Origin: Tuberibacillus sp. Marseille-P3662
Lineage (GTDB): Bacteria; Bacillota; Bacilli; Bacillales; Sporolactobacillaceae
Reading direction: 5' to 3'
DNA: 64,000 nucleotides
Assembly (NCBI RefSeq): GCF_900178005.1
Contig: NZ_FXBS01000006.1
Location: 1,331,585-1,395,584, forward strand
Position numbers and translations under genes: made by a program
Notes under the pieces: model-generated
Databases searched by the model: none
What the model saw: only the letters and a program-made list of their open reading frames with translations
Told to the model about the DNA's origin: nothing
Shown: piece by piece, positions 1 to 9,275 of the stretch
How the letters are laid out: each line of letters begins with the position of its first letter
Position numbering within the stretch: position 1 is the stretch's first letter

Positions 1-601
1 TTAGCTGTTGATTAAGTGACTGTTCTAGACCCATGAGACCTTTTTGTTGGTCAGACGTTTGGTCATACTTGGTAAAACCAATTACATAAGGAGAAAACGA
101 CTTATTTGGGTAGAAACGCTTGGAGGTTTCTTTAAAGTGAATACCTGGCAAATCTAAAGCCTTAATCTTCTTCATCTTGTCATAGCTAAGTTTTTTTCCA
201 GCCGTCCCAAACTCCACCTGAAAACGATCTTTGTGCATGAGTGACGCAAGCTTATCAGCCTCAACATCTAAAATGGGCGCGAGCTTTTTGGCCGTTTTTT
301 CTACATCCTCATCCTTGACATAATCATCCATATCTTCGCTTAATACGGCATACACCGTATAAGCAGGGACATCATGAGCAAGAATGCGGTGATTACGGTC
401 ATAAATCGTCCCCCGATCAGCGTCTTTAGTTTTCATTTGCGTCCACTGATTTTCACCAAATTGAATAATGTTATGATCATTAATTTCTTTAGCTGAAACA
501 ATATAACAAAATCGTCCCAGAATGATCGAAAAGAGCAGTAAAAAGCCTAGTGCCAATACCAGCGCCCATCGATTAATCGATTTATTTTTACTTGGAAACA
601 T
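1..601 (-). CDS. pbpB: Penicillin-binding protein 2B, N-terminal part (cut by window edge)
   Basis: Class B PBP transpeptidase of the division septum; cross-links septal peptidoglycan together with FtsW. Only the first 200 codons are in the window. The start MFPSKNKSINRW is followed by one membrane segment (about residues 12-32) and then the usual dimerization/pedestal region with the conserved DRGTIYDRN motif. The transpeptidase SxxK, SxN and KTG motifs lie outside the window, so activity cannot be checked. It follows ftsL by 14 bp in the mraZ-rsmH-ftsL-pbpB order, which is diagnostic of the Bacillales dcw cluster. The motif plus position make the family secure; the assignment to PBP2B rather than a sporulation paralogue (SpoVD) rests on its place directly after ftsL. 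Confidence 0.93.
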   Translation of the reverse strand, partial: MFPSKNKSINRWALVLALGFLLLFSIILGRFCYIVSAKEINDHNIIQFGENQWTQMKTKDADRGTIYDRNHRILAHDVPAYTVYAVLSEDMDDYVKDEDVEKTAKKLAPILDVEADKLASLMHKDRFQVEFGTAGKKLSYDKMKKIKALDLPGIHFKETSKRFYPNKSFSPYVIGFTKYDQTSDQQKGLMGLEQSLNQQL

Positions 602-615
602 ATCGATTCACCACT

Positions 616-990
616 TTATGGCAAAACTTTAACATTTTTATCGTTGAGGTCAAGGCCTAATTTGTTCTTAGCAATCCGGTGAATGCGGTCATAGGCACTT
701 AACTTCGTCACTTTAGCTTCCAATTGGTTATTCACTTTAGCTGTTTCACTAATTTTGTTATTCAGTTGATTGATATCTTTTGACGTGGCATGAATCATAG
801 CCTGGGACGACACAATAAAGATAGCCAATGCCATGATAACAGCGACTCCGGCGGCCCACAGGACTTTTTCACCTTTGGTCACACCTTTTTTGACCGGAAC
901 AGAGTTTGTCTGGGCTTGTTCACCAGACTTTTGTTGATGTCTTGCTTGTCGAGTTGGCTCTTCAGTTAATTGACGGGCAACTTGGCTCAT
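616..990 (-). CDS. ftsL: Cell division protein FtsL
   Basis: Small bitopic divisome protein that with DivIC and DivIB forms the complex recruiting FtsW-PBP2B. The 124-residue product has a charged, poorly conserved cytoplasmic N-terminus, a single membrane helix at about residues 43-64 and an extracellular heptad-like coiled coil (repeated L/I/V in the [20 protein letters not shown] stretch). B. subtilis FtsL is of similar length (about 117 residues). Its first codons overlap the last codon of rsmH (ATGA-type junction), so translation is probably coupled. Sequence divergence is normal for FtsL; identification rests on topology, coiled coil and position. Confidence 0.92.
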   Translation of the reverse strand: MSQVARQLTEEPTRQARHQQKSGEQAQTNSVPVKKGVTKGEKVLWAAGVAVIMALAIFIVSSQAMIHATSKDINQLNNKISETAKVNNQLEAKVTKLSAYDRIHRIAKNKLGLDLNDKNVKVLP

Positions 991-1946
991 CTTTCATTCT
1001 CCTCCCTATTAATAGGTCTTATTTTTTCGGCAATCCGCAGTTTCGCTGAATGAGCGCGGCGATTATTTGCCATTTCTGAATCAGCAGGCACCACCGGTTT
1101 ACGATTCACCAACTTAAGTGACGGCTGATAAGCTTCTGGAATCACAGGCAAACCCCGGGGTAGGTCAGGGGGTTCGCTAAACCCTTTAAGCGTTTGTTTA
1201 CAAATCCGGTCTTCCAGTGAATGAAATGTAATGACAGCGATTCGGCCACCAACGGACAGTAATTCAATTGCCTGCTTCAATGATGCCTCAAATACACGCA
1301 ATTCATCATTCACAGCAATCCGTAAAGCTTGAAACACACGCTTAGCTGGGTGACCGCCAGTTCGCCTGGCCGCCGCTGGTATCGCCGCTTTTATGATATC
1401 GACTAATTCAGTCGTCGTCTTAATGGCTTGCTTTTCCCGGTTTTTTTCAATATGTCTTGCAATGGACTTAGCGAATTTCTCTTCGCCATAACGGCTGATA
1501 ATGGACACTAACTTTTCAAATGGCCATTCGTTGACAATCACTTCAGCCGTTAAAGCCTGCTCTTGATCCATCCGCATGTCTAAAGGACCGGTAAATCGAT
1601 AACTGAAACCACGTTCAGCTACATCGAATTGGGGTGAAGATACACCCAAATCAAAAAGAATACCATCCACTTCATCAACTTCAAGACGATGGAGTTCTTG
1701 TTTGAGGTGCTGAAAATTTTCTGGAATATAAGTCACCTTTGACGAATAAGCACTCAAACGGTTCCGAGCTTGACTTAACGCGTACTCGTCTTGATCAAAG
1801 GCATAAAGATGACCGCCTGTTAACCGCTCTAAAATCGCTTCACTGTGCCCCCCCATTCCCAAGGTGCAATCGACGTATCGGCCATCCGGCTGGATATCCA
1901 ATTGTTTAATCACTTCTTCTTTTAAAACAGAAATATGCTGTGTCAT
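987..1946 (-). CDS. rsmH: 16S rRNA (cytosine1402-N4)-methyltransferase RsmH
   Basis: SAM-dependent methylation of C1402 N4 in 16S rRNA; formerly mraW. The 319-residue product starts [12 protein letters not shown] and has the SAM-binding motif [15 protein letters not shown] at about residues 25-39 and the family motifs [10 protein letters not shown] and [15 protein letters not shown]. The frame is open for 47 further codons upstream, but these run into mraZ; the chosen ATG has a GGAAG Shine-Dalgarno 7-8 bases before it and matches the usual 310-residue length. It lies between mraZ and ftsL, overlapping the latter by 4 bases. Confidence 0.97.
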   Translation of the reverse strand: MTQHISVLKEEVIKQLDIQPDGRYVDCTLGMGGHSEAILERLTGGHLYAFDQDEYALSQARNRLSAYSSKVTYIPENFQHLKQELHRLEVDEVDGILFDLGVSSPQFDVAERGFSYRFTGPLDMRMDQEQALTAEVIVNEWPFEKLVSIISRYGEEKFAKSIARHIEKNREKQAIKTTTELVDIIKAAIPAAARRTGGHPAKRVFQALRIAVNDELRVFEASLKQAIELLSVGGRIAVITFHSLEDRICKQTLKGFSEPPDLPRGLPVIPEAYQPSLKLVNRKPVVPADSEMANNRRAHSAKLRIAEKIRPINREENER

Positions 1947-1968
1947 GTTGTCTTCCTTCCATAGGGAT

Positions 1969-2406
1969 TTATAGATCAAAATCAAAATCCATAAGACTTT
2001 CAGAAATCTCCGCAAACGATGCTTCGGATTCTGCATAGTAGCTTTCCCAAACAGGCTTACTCCAAATCTCAATTCGGTTGGAGACACCGATGATCACACA
2101 TTCCTTTTCCAGTTTTGCGTACTGCTTTAACGGTGTGCTGACGTTAATGCGTCCTTGTTTGTCAAATTGGACTTCAGCCGCACCAGAGAAGAAAAAACGT
2201 GTGAAGGCACGTGCGTCTTTTTTCGTAAAGGGGAGGGCTTTTAATTTCTGCTCGAGTTGTCTCCATTCTTCCATGGGATAACCGAACACACATTGATCCA
2301 TGCCTCTTGTGATCACAAACGTCTCACCTAAGTCCTCCCTTAACTTGGAAGGAATGATGATACGCCCTTTTTCATCGATGTTATGTTGATATTCCCCCAT
2401 GAACAT
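1969..2406 (-). CDS. mraZ: Transcriptional regulator MraZ
   Basis: First gene of the dcw cluster; MraZ is a ring-forming SpoVT/AbrB-fold DNA-binding protein that controls this operon. The 145-residue product shows the two tandem half-domains, each with a DxKGR motif ([11 protein letters not shown] near residue 11, DKQGRINVS near residue 83). Start MFMGEYQH is the standard MraZ N-terminus. It is separated from bshC upstream by an intrinsic terminator, so it should start its own transcription unit. Confidence 0.97.
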   Translation of the reverse strand: MFMGEYQHNIDEKGRIIIPSKLREDLGETFVITRGMDQCVFGYPMEEWRQLEQKLKALPFTKKDARAFTRFFFSGAAEVQFDKQGRINVSTPLKQYAKLEKECVIIGVSNRIEIWSKPVWESYYAESEASFAEISESLMDFDFDL

Positions 2407-2432
2407 GGATCCGTACCCCGCTTTCTCCCCCT

Positions 2433-2461
2433 ACTTTACCACATCGCCCCACTATTCACCA
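2433..2461 (-). promoter_or_regulatory. Possible sigma-A promoter for mraZ operon
   Basis: On the minus strand an extended -10 (TGG TAAAGT) at 2433-2438 follows a weak -35 TGGTGA at 2456-2461 with a 17-bp spacer. It lies between the bshC terminator and mraZ. The -35 matches the consensus at only three positions, so this is tentative. Confidence 0.42.
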
Positions 2462-2490
2462 CTTTATTATTAAATATTCGCTTAGTATAC

Positions 2491-2521
2491 AAAAAATCCT
2501 GCCGTTTGGCAGGATTTTTTT
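2491..2521 (-). terminator. Intrinsic terminator after bshC
   Basis: Perfect 13-bp stem AAAAAATCCTGCC / GGCAGGATTTTTT with a 4-base loop, followed by T residues when read on the minus strand, ten bases beyond the bshC stop. It isolates bshC from mraZ. Confidence 0.9.
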
Positions 2522-2531
2522 GATCATTTTT

Positions 2532-4154
2532 TTACATATAGAAAAGATATTGTCGGCCATCAAACGAATAGGTTTCACTAAGTAAACGATCGATGAGATC
2601 TTTACTATGGGCGTTAATAAAGTAGTAAATCGACCAGGTCCGTTCTTGTGGCTGGTTATCGGGTTTTAAATCCATCTGAACATTATCAAATTTTTTCAGC
2701 GCTTGATCATGATGCTGTTCCACTGATTTCATCATTTTACGTCTAATATATTCGATCTGCTGCTCAATGATGGTACGATTTTTATCTGCGAGCGGCTGAA
2801 GGTTAGGGTCAATGTCCCCAGCTAGATCCTTCAACGGCTGATAGTATTCATGTAAAGCAGCGGTCACTTGCTCGGCCGTTTCATCTATTGGCCAATGATT
2901 CTGCTCACGGAGCCATGCTTGCTTTTTTGCTTCCAGCCCCTCCGTGAGTACATCCCCAATTGAGTAATTTTTGTCTTTCAACCACCTACAAACATCACGG
3001 CTAACTAACGTAACGTTCAAACGCGGAATCACCGGCGGCATCGCTAATGACATTGCTTCAAAACCAGTTTTCAAAGCAGACCAATATGAAATTTCACCAG
3101 GACCGCCGACAAAAGCCAATGTCGGTAACAACATTTCCTGCATTAACGGGCGCGTAACAACATTATTACTTAATCTCTCAGGTTGTTCACGCGCAATCCG
3201 AAGCAATTCATCTTTTGTTAACCGGATTGTATCATGTTTATCCTTAAAAGTGACTTCATCCACCCGTTCTAAAAGTTTGCGCTCACCGGCATCATGATAA
3301 AATAAGTGAGCATCTGTTGCAGATGCGTCAAGGTTGACGTGATAGCCAGAGGCATTGAGATTAAATAAAGTATCTTGCACATTTTGACTGAGCGTCTCTG
3401 ATTGATGAATCATTTGCTCAAAAAATGCCGATTCCAACTGCCGAAACCGCTTATCACATGAATCAAGAAGCACCAAGCCATATTGGCTGAACAGGTCATG
3501 AAGCAAATAGGCAAAAAAGTCAACAATCGTTTCCGAACGATCAATAAATGTATAAATAGCATCCAACAATGATTGAGTATCGTCGCTTTCACCATACGCC
3601 TGAAACACATCGTTGACCCACGCTTTTAAACGAGCATCGTCTATACCAATCTCAGAAACAGGTTGTTTATTTTGCGTGCGATCTTGATAAACCATTTTTT
3701 TTATATGCTGTTGTTCATTCACATTAACATGATTAATTTCCGCAAAATCATGATCTTCTCCGGCAATCCAAAACACTGGGATGACTGGGGTACCCAATTG
3801 CTTTTCCCGTTCGCGAGCAAATTTGATGACGGAAATACACTTATAAATCGTCATAGCTGGCCCCGTCAAGAGTCCGGCTTGCTGACCACCGACAACAACC
3901 GTAGCATCGGACTGATGAAGCTGATCAATATGTCTTCGAACGTGTTCAGACGACGTATACTGTGCATTAAAGGCATGTAAAGCAGCGACTAAATGATCCC
4001 TCTGATAATCACGTTGTTGTAAATATGTAACTCTCTGTTCATATGTATCATCCCTCTGATAATCGTAGGCAAAATAAGATGTGATCGTCTCATCTTGATG
4101 AATATAGTCATGAACGAGCTTATTGGCTATGGATGAATTCAAAACCTCAACCAT
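2532..4154 (-). CDS. bshC: Bacillithiol biosynthesis cysteine-adding enzyme BshC
   Basis: Putative cysteine ligase catalysing the last step of bacillithiol synthesis (Cys addition to GlcN-malate). The 540-residue product is the expected length (B. subtilis YllA/BshC 539). It contains the Rossmann-type core with VVVGGQQAGLLTGPAMTIYK at about residue 86 and FWIAGEDHDFAEINHV near residue 126, both characteristic of the family, and a long charged C-terminal coiled coil. Position upstream of mraZ is the standard Bacillus location. The presence of bshC implies this organism uses bacillithiol as its low-molecular-weight thiol. Confidence 0.96.
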   Translation of the reverse strand: MVEVLNSSIANKLVHDYIHQDETITSYFAYDYQRDDTYEQRVTYLQQRDYQRDHLVAALHAFNAQYTSSEHVRRHIDQLHQSDATVVVGGQQAGLLTGPAMTIYKCISVIKFAREREKQLGTPVIPVFWIAGEDHDFAEINHVNVNEQQHIKKMVYQDRTQNKQPVSEIGIDDARLKAWVNDVFQAYGESDDTQSLLDAIYTFIDRSETIVDFFAYLLHDLFSQYGLVLLDSCDKRFRQLESAFFEQMIHQSETLSQNVQDTLFNLNASGYHVNLDASATDAHLFYHDAGERKLLERVDEVTFKDKHDTIRLTKDELLRIAREQPERLSNNVVTRPLMQEMLLPTLAFVGGPGEISYWSALKTGFEAMSLAMPPVIPRLNVTLVSRDVCRWLKDKNYSIGDVLTEGLEAKKQAWLREQNHWPIDETAEQVTAALHEYYQPLKDLAGDIDPNLQPLADKNRTIIEQQIEYIRRKMMKSVEQHHDQALKKFDNVQMDLKPDNQPQERTWSIYYFINAHSKDLIDRLLSETYSFDGRQYLFYM

Positions 4155-4196
4155 GACTGAACCTTCCTCTCTATGACGGCATTCTTTGCAACATAG

Positions 4197-4225
4197 AGTA
4201 TAGCAGATTTAAAGGCCCTGACCAA
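4197..4225 (-). promoter_or_regulatory. Sigma-A promoter of bshC
   Basis: Minus strand TTGGTC (4220-4225), 17-bp spacer ending TGC, TATACT (4197-4202): an extended -10 promoter about 45 bases before the bshC start codon. Predicted from sequence only. Confidence 0.7.
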
Positions 4226-4235
4226 AATAGTGTGC

Positions 4236-4622
4236 CTACCCGAATTGGTGTCCAAACTCGAAGATCAATCCATAACAAGATAATAATAGATCTAGGCCGA
4301 CAAACACTAGAAAATTCAAACGCCATATTCCGCGAAAAACGCGTTTAAATTCAAATTCTCCCCTGTAACGCCAATAAAATATCGTATAGATAATGGCGAC
4401 GATCGAAACGATTAATATAACAATTCCTAAAAACGAACGATGCCAGAGATAGCTCATCAATGCCTGAGCACATAGAATAACAAAAACCGTTCCTATATCT
4501 AAGGCATAATGAAAGGCTTTTCTCCGGTTGCCAGTCAACTTATGCGTAACAAGATAAATCAGAGCTGTTGTTATCAAAGGCAATGTAATGAAAACCCCTA
4601 AAATATAAGCAATAACCGTCAA
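4236..4622 (-). CDS. DUF3397 family membrane protein
   Basis: Conserved integral membrane protein of unknown function found beside bshC in Bacillaceae. About 128 residues with four predicted membrane helices and the family-like segments RRKAFHYALDIGT and FKRVFRGIWRLNFLVF. The frame is open for 11 codons upstream, with two ATGs, but the strong AAGGGGGG Shine-Dalgarno sits 6 bases before a TTG (4620-4622), which I take as the start; the ATG 2 codons before it overlaps the ribosome site. No catalytic motif is visible and I offer no function. Confidence 0.75.
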   Translation of the reverse strand: MTVIAYILGVFITLPLITTALIYLVTHKLTGNRRKAFHYALDIGTVFVILCAQALMSYLWHRSFLGIVILIVSIVAIIYTIFYWRYRGEFEFKRVFRGIWRLNFLVFVGLDLLLSCYGLIFEFGHQFG

Positions 4623-4659
4623 ACCCATCCCCCCTTCACTATATAATCCCATCATAAAC

Positions 4660-4686
4660 GACCGTGTCTATGATTTCGACACGGTC
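4660..4686 (-). terminator. Inverted repeat between carboxylase operon and DUF3397 gene
   Basis: Perfect 9-bp stem GACCGTGTC / GACACGGTC with a 9-base loop, 32 bases beyond the carboxyltransferase stop. On the minus strand no T run follows, so it may be a weak or Rho-assisted terminator, or an RNA-stabilising hairpin at the end of the operon. Confidence 0.45.
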
Positions 4687-4717
4687 GCAGCCATTTCTTG
4701 CTTTTATTTAAAAATCG

Positions 4718-6256
4718 TTATACAGGGTATACGGGATGCTTACGTTCACTAAATGTTACGGCTTTCGACCTGTATATGTCATATCTCATCACTAGTTCAT
4801 TCCGAAGAGCATCCGCCGATATCACATCATCGACAATCTGTTCTGAAGCCAATTTATAAATATCAATGCTTTCCTGATAGTCTTTTTGTTTTTCTTGGAC
4901 AAATTGGCGCCGTTCTTTCGGATCTTCAATTTGCTCAATTTTATTGGAATAAACAGCGTTGACGGCCGCTTCGGGACCCATCACTGCAATCTGCGCTGTT
5001 GGCAGCGCTAAGCAACAGTCGGGTTCGAAGGCGGGCCCTGCCATAGCGTACAACCCCGCACCGTAGGCTTTCCGAACAATGACTGATATTTTGGGCACCG
5101 TTGCCTCACTGACGGCGGCAATGAGCTTGGCACCATGGCGAATAATTCCAGCCTGTTCCACTTTCGTCCCAATCATGAATCCCGGAACATCCGATAAAAA
5201 TAAGAGTGGGATATTATAGGCATCGCAGAGTTGAATGAATTTGGCACCTTTGTCCGCAGAATCTACAAATAACACGCCGCCTTTACTTTTCGGTTGATTG
5301 CCAACAATCCCAACAACCTCCCCATTGATCCTGGCTAGTCCAGTAATCAATTCTCTAGCAAAGCGTTGTTTAATTTCAAAAAAGCTACCCTCATCAATCA
5401 ATGACTCGATGAATTCATACATATCAAAAGGGGCATTCTGATGCTCGGGTACAATCTCCGACGGTTTTTTTTCTGATTTTGGTGGGATGCCATCGATAGT
5501 TGCTGGCTGTTGTTGAAAGTTCGCTGGAAAATAACTGAGATAGTCCCGCGCATAGTTGATTGCTTCCTCTTCGTCTTGAGCCAAAACATCACCGCAACCA
5601 CTTGTCGAACAATGCATTTCAGCACCGCCCATTTCTTCAAGTGATACCTGTTCACCAATCACTTTTTCCGCCATCCGCGGTGATCCTAAATACATGGAAG
5701 CATTTTGATCCACCATTATGACGATATCGCAAAAAGCGGGAATGTAAGCTCCACCAGCTGCAGAAGGTCCAAATAGCAAACAAACTTGTGGGATCATCCC
5801 CGATTGCTTCACTTGATTATGGAAAATCCGGCCCGCGCCGCGACGATTCGGGAACATATCAAGTTGATCTGTAATCCGAGCGCCAGCTGAGTCGACTAAA
5901 TAGAGAAGCGGAACGCGCAATTTTTGCGCCGTTTCCTGAATACGGATGATCTTCTCAACCGTTTTGGCTCCCCATGATCCGGCTTTGACGGTCGAATCAT
6001 TGGCCATGACACAAACCGTTTCACCGTTAACCTTACCCATTGCAGTCACAACACCGTCAGCAGGGAGATCACCCGCCTCATAATTGGCAAACCGGCCATC
6101 CTCCACTTGATAGGTGCCTTTATCAAACAATAATTCAAGACGCTTGCGCACAAATAATTTACCTTTGTCCGCTAAGCGTTCATGATATTTAGCAGCCCCG
6201 CCGGATTCAATCGTTTCCACTGCTGTCTGCAAATCACGCTCTTGTTTTTGACTCAT
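4718..6256 (-). CDS. yngE: Acyl-CoA carboxylase carboxyltransferase (beta) subunit, YngE-like
   Basis: Transfers CO2 from carboxybiotin to an acyl-CoA (propionyl- or methylcrotonyl-type substrate). The 512-residue product has the two crotonase-fold carboxyltransferase halves: N-half with YLVDSAGARITDQLDMFPNR and FGPSAAGGAYIPAFCD, C-half with FLSDVPGFMIGTKVEQAGII and KAYGAGLYAMAG. Length equals B. subtilis YngE (about 511). The YLVDSAGARI segment with its following gap resembles methylcrotonyl/propionyl-CoA carboxylase beta chains rather than acetyl-CoA carboxylase AccD (no zinc ribbon). It overlaps the biotin carrier gene by 4 bases (ATGA), so the subunits are made together. Substrate cannot be told from sequence. 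Confidence 0.88.
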   Translation of the reverse strand: MSQKQERDLQTAVETIESGGAAKYHERLADKGKLFVRKRLELLFDKGTYQVEDGRFANYEAGDLPADGVVTAMGKVNGETVCVMANDSTVKAGSWGAKTVEKIIRIQETAQKLRVPLLYLVDSAGARITDQLDMFPNRRGAGRIFHNQVKQSGMIPQVCLLFGPSAAGGAYIPAFCDIVIMVDQNASMYLGSPRMAEKVIGEQVSLEEMGGAEMHCSTSGCGDVLAQDEEEAINYARDYLSYFPANFQQQPATIDGIPPKSEKKPSEIVPEHQNAPFDMYEFIESLIDEGSFFEIKQRFARELITGLARINGEVVGIVGNQPKSKGGVLFVDSADKGAKFIQLCDAYNIPLLFLSDVPGFMIGTKVEQAGIIRHGAKLIAAVSEATVPKISVIVRKAYGAGLYAMAGPAFEPDCCLALPTAQIAVMGPEAAVNAVYSNKIEQIEDPKERRQFVQEKQKDYQESIDIYKLASEQIVDDVISADALRNELVMRYDIYRSKAVTFSERKHPVYPV

Positions 6257-6474
6257 GACTGATCCTCCAAAGCGAGTAGTACATCACCTTCATTAACGAA
6301 ATCTTGACTAGCAACATTCACAGCCTTAACCGAACCGTCAGTCTCGCTTTCCATAGGAATTTCCATTTTCATAGATTCTAACATAACGACCGTATCGCCT
6401 TTTTTTACCGCATCTCCTTCTGATACCAAAACATCCAAGACCGTTCCTGCCATATTTGCTTTGATTTCCTTCAT
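6253..6474 (-). CDS. yngHB: Biotin/lipoyl attachment protein (biotin carrier subunit)
   Basis: Free-standing 73-residue biotin carrier domain, as in B. subtilis BLAP/YngHB. The biotinylated lysine is K36 in LESMKMEIP, flanked by the two glycine-containing hammerhead turns (GTVLDVLVSEGD; NEGDVLLALE). It carries carboxybiotin between the biotin carboxylase encoded upstream and the carboxyltransferase encoded downstream. ATGA overlaps on both sides show tight translational coupling. The second pyruvate-node biotin enzyme of the window, pyc, has its own fused carrier domain. Confidence 0.93.
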   Translation of the reverse strand: MKEIKANMAGTVLDVLVSEGDAVKKGDTVVMLESMKMEIPMESETDGSVKAVNVASQDFVNEGDVLLALEDQS

Positions 6475-7814
6475 TGTGATTCCTCCTTCATATCGTGAAG
6501 CATGTGTGTTGTATAATGGCCTCGACTAAATTCAGAGCCGCTAAGTAGTTTTTTAAATAACGGAGCGTTGGTTTTAATTCCATCAACCGTGAGTTGGTCG
6601 AAAAAATACTGGCTTTTTGCTAACACGTCAGAACGGTCGTCACCTCTAATAATGATTTTAGCAATCATCGGGTCATAAAAAGGCGTCACTGTGGAGCCAG
6701 CTTGATAGCCGTCATCAATACGGACGTCGTTAATATTAGGCCAGGTCAAAGTCCGAATCTTTCCCGGAGAAGGTAAGAATGACACTGGATCCTCCGCATA
6801 TAACCGGTATTCAATCGCATGTCCCTGCGCATGAATATCCGTCTGCACCTTGGATAACGGCTTGCCTTGAGCCACATCTATCTGCCATTCGACAAGGTCG
6901 TCACCCGTAATAGCTTCCGTTACCGGATGTTCGACTTGCAGACGTGTATTCATTTCTAGAAAGTAAAAGTTTTCAGCTTCATCCACAATGAATTCAACTG
7001 TTCCCGCATTGGTGTAGCCGACATGCTTGCCTGCGGCGGACGCCGCAGCTGTTATCTTTTCACGCGTGGTTTCGGAAATAAAGGGTGACGGGGATTCCTC
7101 AATCACTTTTTGATTTCTGCGCTGTACTGAACAATCTCTTTCATATAGGTGAACAATATGTCCAAAGCTGTCGCCAAATATCTGTACTTCAACATGACGA
7201 CCGTTTTCAATCGCTTTTTCTAAAAACATATCTGGCCGGCCAAAATAAGTCTGCGCCCGTTTTTGGTTTGATTGAAACGCTGCTTCGAGTTCGGCGGACG
7301 AAGTACATAATTGCATGCCAATCCCACCCCCACCTGCACTCGCTTTAAGCATTACAGGGTACCCTATCTTATCCGCTAAGCGGGTCGCTGCATGAGCATC
7401 TTCTAAAGCCCAGTCACTCCCTGGGACAACAGGAACCCCAGCGGCCTGCATGGTCAGGCGCGCTTTGACTTTATCACCCATTAGATCAATAATGGATGGA
7501 TCAGGGCCAATAAAAGTAATCCCGGCTTTTTCAATTTCACGGGCAAAAGCAGGATTTTCAGACAAAAATCCGTATCCAGGATGGACAGCGTCCGCTCCAG
7601 AATCCCTGATTGCCTGCATAATCCTTTCAATATTTAAATAAGATTTTTGCGGATGAGATTCCCCGAGTGAAAAAGCGTGATCAGCCTCTTTAACAAACGG
7701 TAATTCACGATCAGCTTCTGAAAAAATAGCCACGGTTTCAAGGTTGAGTTTTTGGCAAGTTCGAATGATTCTAAGGGCGATTTCACCTCTGTTAGCAATT
7801 AATACTCTGTTCAA
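6471..7814 (-). CDS. yngH: Acetyl/propionyl-CoA-type biotin carboxylase subunit
   Basis: ATP-dependent carboxylation of the biotin on the carrier protein. The 447-residue product has the N-terminal RVLIANRGEIALRII motif, the ATP-grasp glycine loop KASAGGGGIGMQ, the HVEVQIFGD segment and the active-site FLEMNTRLQVEHPVTE. The open frame continues 30 codons upstream, but AGGAGG lies 8 bases before a TTG at 7812-7814 that places the product exactly at the family N-terminus, so TTG is the start. It is the first gene of a three-gene operon with yngHB and yngE. Pathway (odd-chain or leucine breakdown, or membrane lipid supply) is not settled; the rest of the B. subtilis yng cluster is not here. Confidence 0.9.
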   Translation of the reverse strand: MNRVLIANRGEIALRIIRTCQKLNLETVAIFSEADRELPFVKEADHAFSLGESHPQKSYLNIERIMQAIRDSGADAVHPGYGFLSENPAFAREIEKAGITFIGPDPSIIDLMGDKVKARLTMQAAGVPVVPGSDWALEDAHAATRLADKIGYPVMLKASAGGGGIGMQLCTSSAELEAAFQSNQKRAQTYFGRPDMFLEKAIENGRHVEVQIFGDSFGHIVHLYERDCSVQRRNQKVIEESPSPFISETTREKITAAASAAGKHVGYTNAGTVEFIVDEAENFYFLEMNTRLQVEHPVTEAITGDDLVEWQIDVAQGKPLSKVQTDIHAQGHAIEYRLYAEDPVSFLPSPGKIRTLTWPNINDVRIDDGYQAGSTVTPFYDPMIAKIIIRGDDRSDVLAKSQYFFDQLTVDGIKTNAPLFKKLLSGSEFSRGHYTTHMLHDMKEESQ

Positions 7815-7974
7815 GGTATCATCCTCCTCTCGTTGTAAACCCTTACATTTTAATAATTCGTTAATAAACTGCGATATCCTTTTATTTTCTTTCGGCAAAT
7901 ACAAGAAATTTTATTAAATATGTATTATAATTGTAGGAGAAAGCGTTATTAGTTCAATTAGGGGGCAAAACAAA

Positions 7975-8451
7975 ATGAAAACGAATTCTGTCCAACGACT
8001 GTTAATTAATTTCAAAACCCTAGAAGAATTTAAAAAGTTCCGTGAGTACGGCGCTCAGGAACTATCCATGTTAGAAGACCTTGAGGCCAATTTTATTGAA
8101 AATGACAGCGAATCCCCATTTTATGGGATTTATTTCGGGGACAAATTGGTCGCACGTATGAGTCTATATAAAGTCAATAAAAAGTACGACTCTTATTTCG
8201 AACCACCACAAGATTACCTTGAACTTTGGAAAGTCGAGGTTTTACCTGGTTATCAAGGTCAAAAATACGGTAGAGCATTGATTGATTTCGCGAAATCCTT
8301 CAACCTTCCCATTAAAACAAATGCTCGAAATCAATCCCATCACTTTTGGGACAAAATGGAATTTGAACCGATCACTTATAACACACAAAGAGATCGTGGT
8401 GAAAATCCTTACGTTTGGTTCCCTAGTGGTGTTACAGAGCAATCTCTGTAA
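7975..8451 (+). CDS. ylbP: GNAT family N-acetyltransferase YlbP
   Basis: 158-residue GNAT-fold protein close to B. subtilis YlbP; RLLINFKTLEEFKKFREYG and ENDSESPFYGIYFGDKLVARMSLY are near-identical to that family. The acetyl-CoA loop is VEVLPGYQGQKYGRAL. The substrate is unknown. It is convergent with gerR, from which it is separated by a shared terminator, and divergent from the biotin carboxylase operon. Confidence 0.92.
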   Translation: MKTNSVQRLLINFKTLEEFKKFREYGAQELSMLEDLEANFIENDSESPFYGIYFGDKLVARMSLYKVNKKYDSYFEPPQDYLELWKVEVLPGYQGQKYGRALIDFAKSFNLPIKTNARNQSHHFWDKMEFEPITYNTQRDRGENPYVWFPSGVTEQSL

Positions 8452-8453
8452 AG

Positions 8454-8491
8454 AAAACACTTGGCATTCTGCTAGTGAATGCCAAGTGTTT
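8454..8491. terminator. Bidirectional terminator between ylbP and gerR
   Basis: 14-bp perfect stem AACACTTGGCATTC / GAATGCCAAGTGTT with A residues before and T residues after; serves both convergent genes. Confidence 0.9.
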
Positions 8492-8492
8492 A

Positions 8493-9128
8493 TTATTTAT
8501 TGATCTTTTCAGGCATCTTTTGTTCTTCGTTTGAAATACTGTCTTCATCTTGAAGACCCATCATCTTTCTAGCTCGATCCATAACAGACAGCATTTTCTG
8601 ATATTCTGCCTCAATCTCTTGATATTGTCGCTCAACTGTTTGCAACGTCTGTGATAACTCCGATTTTTCTTTTTTCATATGCTCCAATTGTTTTTTTAGC
8701 GTTTTATTTTCCTTTTCTAAATCATAGCTGTCCAACTCATTATTTTTTAGCTGTTGCAGATAGTCTATGATAGATGATAAGTTGAACGCCTGTTCATTGT
8801 CCCCTGCTTTTGCTGCTGAGGCGCGTGATTCACTCTGACCCTCAGTTGATTGAGACCGTTTTTCATCTGACAACGGCTGTTTCAACTTTTTTTGGGCTGC
8901 ATGCTGTTCTTTTCGCTTATTCTTCGCTACAGTAATCGCTGATTCATAATTTTTTCGCACCAGGGAATTCCATCGAAATCCACAAGCTGCAGAGGTTCGC
9001 GATAACTTCTGACCAACTTCTTCAAAAGCACCGAGCTGTGTGCCACCTTCACGTATATGTCGTAAGACGGTTTCGGCAAGCAATAAATCTTCATCATGAT
9101 TCCAAGCATCCTGCCTAACGGTACTCAT
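8493..9128 (-). CDS. gerR: RsfA-family sporulation transcription regulator GerR (YlbO)
   Basis: Myb/SANT-like DNA-binding regulator of the mother cell; in B. subtilis GerR (YlbO) is made under sigma-E, represses some sigma-E genes and supports some sigma-K genes. The 211-residue product has the N-terminal RsfA domain ([17 protein letters not shown] and [12 protein letters not shown], residues 9-60), a charged low-complexity linker and a C-terminal coiled coil (about 135-190). Neighbours ylbP and rpmF match the B. subtilis position. An alternative is another RsfA paralogue, but synteny favours GerR. I could not assign a firm sigma-E promoter in the AT-rich upstream sequence. Confidence 0.87.
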   Translation of the reverse strand: MSTVRQDAWNHDEDLLLAETVLRHIREGGTQLGAFEEVGQKLSRTSAACGFRWNSLVRKNYESAITVAKNKRKEQHAAQKKLKQPLSDEKRSQSTEGQSESRASAAKAGDNEQAFNLSSIIDYLQQLKNNELDSYDLEKENKTLKKQLEHMKKEKSELSQTLQTVERQYQEIEAEYQKMLSVMDRARKMMGLQDEDSISNEEQKMPEKINK

Positions 9129-9230
9129 GTGATCCCTCCAAACACTTTTTTTCTAAATATATGCATTTAGTTAAATAGATAGACTTATTATTCTATTATT
9201 TTTTGACTGTTTTGACTGGAGGGATATTAT

Positions 9231-9265
9231 AAAAAAAAGACAAGGAGAAAACTCCTTGTCTTTTT
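9231..9265 (-). terminator. Terminator of the ylbN-rpmF operon
   Basis: GACAAGGAG / CTCCTTGTC stem with a short loop and eight T residues on the minus strand, ten bases beyond the rpmF stop. Confidence 0.92.
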
Positions 9266-9275
9266 ACGTGATTAG

